Part shown: positions 5,082 to 5,653 of the stretch, one piece after another
Position numbering within the stretch: the stretch's first letter is position 1
How the letters are laid out: every line of letters begins with the position of its first letter
DNA from: Halobacteriales archaeon QH_10_67_13
GTDB lineage: Archaea; Halobacteriota; Halobacteria; Halobacteriales; Haloarculaceae
Direction of reading: 5' to 3'
Assembly: GCA_003021335.1 (NCBI GenBank)
Contig: PXQL01000099.1
Coordinates: 8,721-14,373, forward strand
Length of the DNA: 5,653 nt
The notes under the pieces: model-generated
Database searches by the model: none
What the model saw: only the letters and a program-made list of their open reading frames with translations
Told to the model about the DNA's origin: nothing
Translations under genes and position numbers: made by a program

Positions 5082-5653
5082 TTAGTCTCGATCTCGGTCC
5101 CGATCCGAGTCCCGCCGAACCTCGTGACGGCCGAACCCGTACCGGAGCCGGTTGGCGAGCCGGCGGGAGAACCGCTCCTCGCGGCTCGCGAACCGCTCGG
5201 CGAGCGCGCCGTGGATCAGCGGCACCGGCACCTCCTGTTCGAGGGCCTCCTGGACCGTCCAGGTTCCCGTCGAGCCGCCGGCGACGTGATCGGCCACGTC
5301 GCCGAGATCGGTGCCCTCCTCGCGGAACGCCTCGGCACACAGCTCGAGCAGCCACGAGCGCACGACCGCACCCTCGTTCCAGGTCCGGGCGACCTCCTCG
5401 AGGTCGTACTCGTACCGGCCGCGGAACAGCAGCTCGAAGCCCTCGCCGTAGGCCTGCATCAGCGCGTACTCGACGCCGTTGTGGATCATCTTCGCGTAGT
5501 GTCCCGCGCCGTTTGGCCCGAGGCGGGCGTGTCCCTCGGGTCCGGTCGCGATCGCGTCGAACGCTGGAGTCAACTGGTCGTAGGCGGGTTCGGGGCCGCC
5601 GATCATCAGGGAGAACCCCCGGTCGGCGGCGGCCGGGGGTTCTCCCTGATGAT
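5082..5653 (-). CDS. gnd: 6-phosphogluconate dehydrogenase, C-terminal part; N-terminus beyond the right edge
   Basis: This enzyme oxidises and decarboxylates 6-phosphogluconate to ribulose 5-phosphate in the oxidative pentose phosphate pathway. About 183 credible C-terminal residues are visible, out of roughly 300 in the short archaeal form. FSLMIGGPEPAYD is the end of the Rossmann domain. GAGHYAKMIHNGVEYALMQ carries the expected catalytic Lys (5490-5492) and Glu (5469-5471), and GGSTGTWTVQEALE belongs to the helical C-terminal domain. The coding frame enters from the right edge, so no start is present, and the internal ATG at 5606 is not a start. Upstream of AAADRGFSL the sequence reads HQGEPP, where the family has a conserved GTSGGP-type segment. 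These residues come from an inverted copy of the gene's own sequence, so they are probably not real. The C-terminus ends in an alternating Arg-Asp tail. Confidence 0.92.
   Translation of the reverse strand, partial: HQGEPPAAADRGFSLMIGGPEPAYDQLTPAFDAIATGPEGHARLGPNGAGHYAKMIHNGVEYALMQAYGEGFELLFRGRYEYDLEEVARTWNEGAVVRSWLLELCAEAFREEGTDLGDVADHVAGGSTGTWTVQEALEQEVPVPLIHGALAERFASREERFSRRLANRLRYGFGRHEVRRDSDRDRDRD
5602..5653. repeat. Perfect 21-bp inverted repeat at the right end
   Basis: Bases 5602-5622 are the exact reverse complement of 5633-5653, with a 10-base spacer (tcggcggcgg). The left arm is normal dehydrogenase coding sequence (RGFSLM and neighbours). The right arm is its mirror image and breaks the protein. 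The window ends exactly where the mirrored arm ends. This pattern is typical of a fold-back chimera or a palindromic contig end. Confidence 0.9.

Overview
The window looks like chromosomal DNA from a halophilic archaeon (class Halobacteria). It is very GC-rich (I estimate near 70% by eye). Codons end mostly in G or C, and the proteins are rich in Asp and Glu. Likely promoters are short AT-rich boxes about 28 bases before start codons, which suggests leaderless transcripts. The genes are typical haloarchaeal housekeeping types. No rRNA, tRNA, CRISPR array, transposase or phage gene was seen.

Left part (1-2835, minus strand): argH, cut by the left edge, and argG form a translationally coupled pair with an ATGA overlap. 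Together they carry out the last two steps of arginine synthesis, from citrulline plus aspartate to argininosuccinate and then to arginine plus fumarate. The 286 bases before argG hold no clear conventional gene. They do hold a strong TATA-like box, a small Arg-rich open frame placed where a leaderless start should lie, a GC hairpin at the end of that frame, and a 10-bp tandem repeat touching the argG start codon. This is the best candidate for undescribed regulation in the window.

Middle (2836-3955): a complete Nif3-family dinuclear-metal protein on the minus strand has a well-placed promoter. Upstream of it, 3601-3955 contains no intact gene, but a stretch at about 3669-3821 (minus) reads like real protein and may be a decayed or frameshifted gene.

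Right part (3956-5653): two plus-strand genes follow, a 2'-5' RNA ligase-like (2H fold) protein with altered signature motifs and a pyridoxamine-phosphate-oxidase-fold flavoprotein. They converge on the minus-strand end of a short-form 6-phosphogluconate dehydrogenase gene (oxidative pentose phosphate pathway). The last 52 bases form a perfect 21-bp inverted repeat that replaces the expected conserved residues of this enzyme. The right end is therefore probably a fold-back or assembly artefact rather than biology.

Apart from argG-argH, I see no evidence that these genes work in one pathway. The window is largely ordinary core genome, and I do not see a convincing new multi-gene system.
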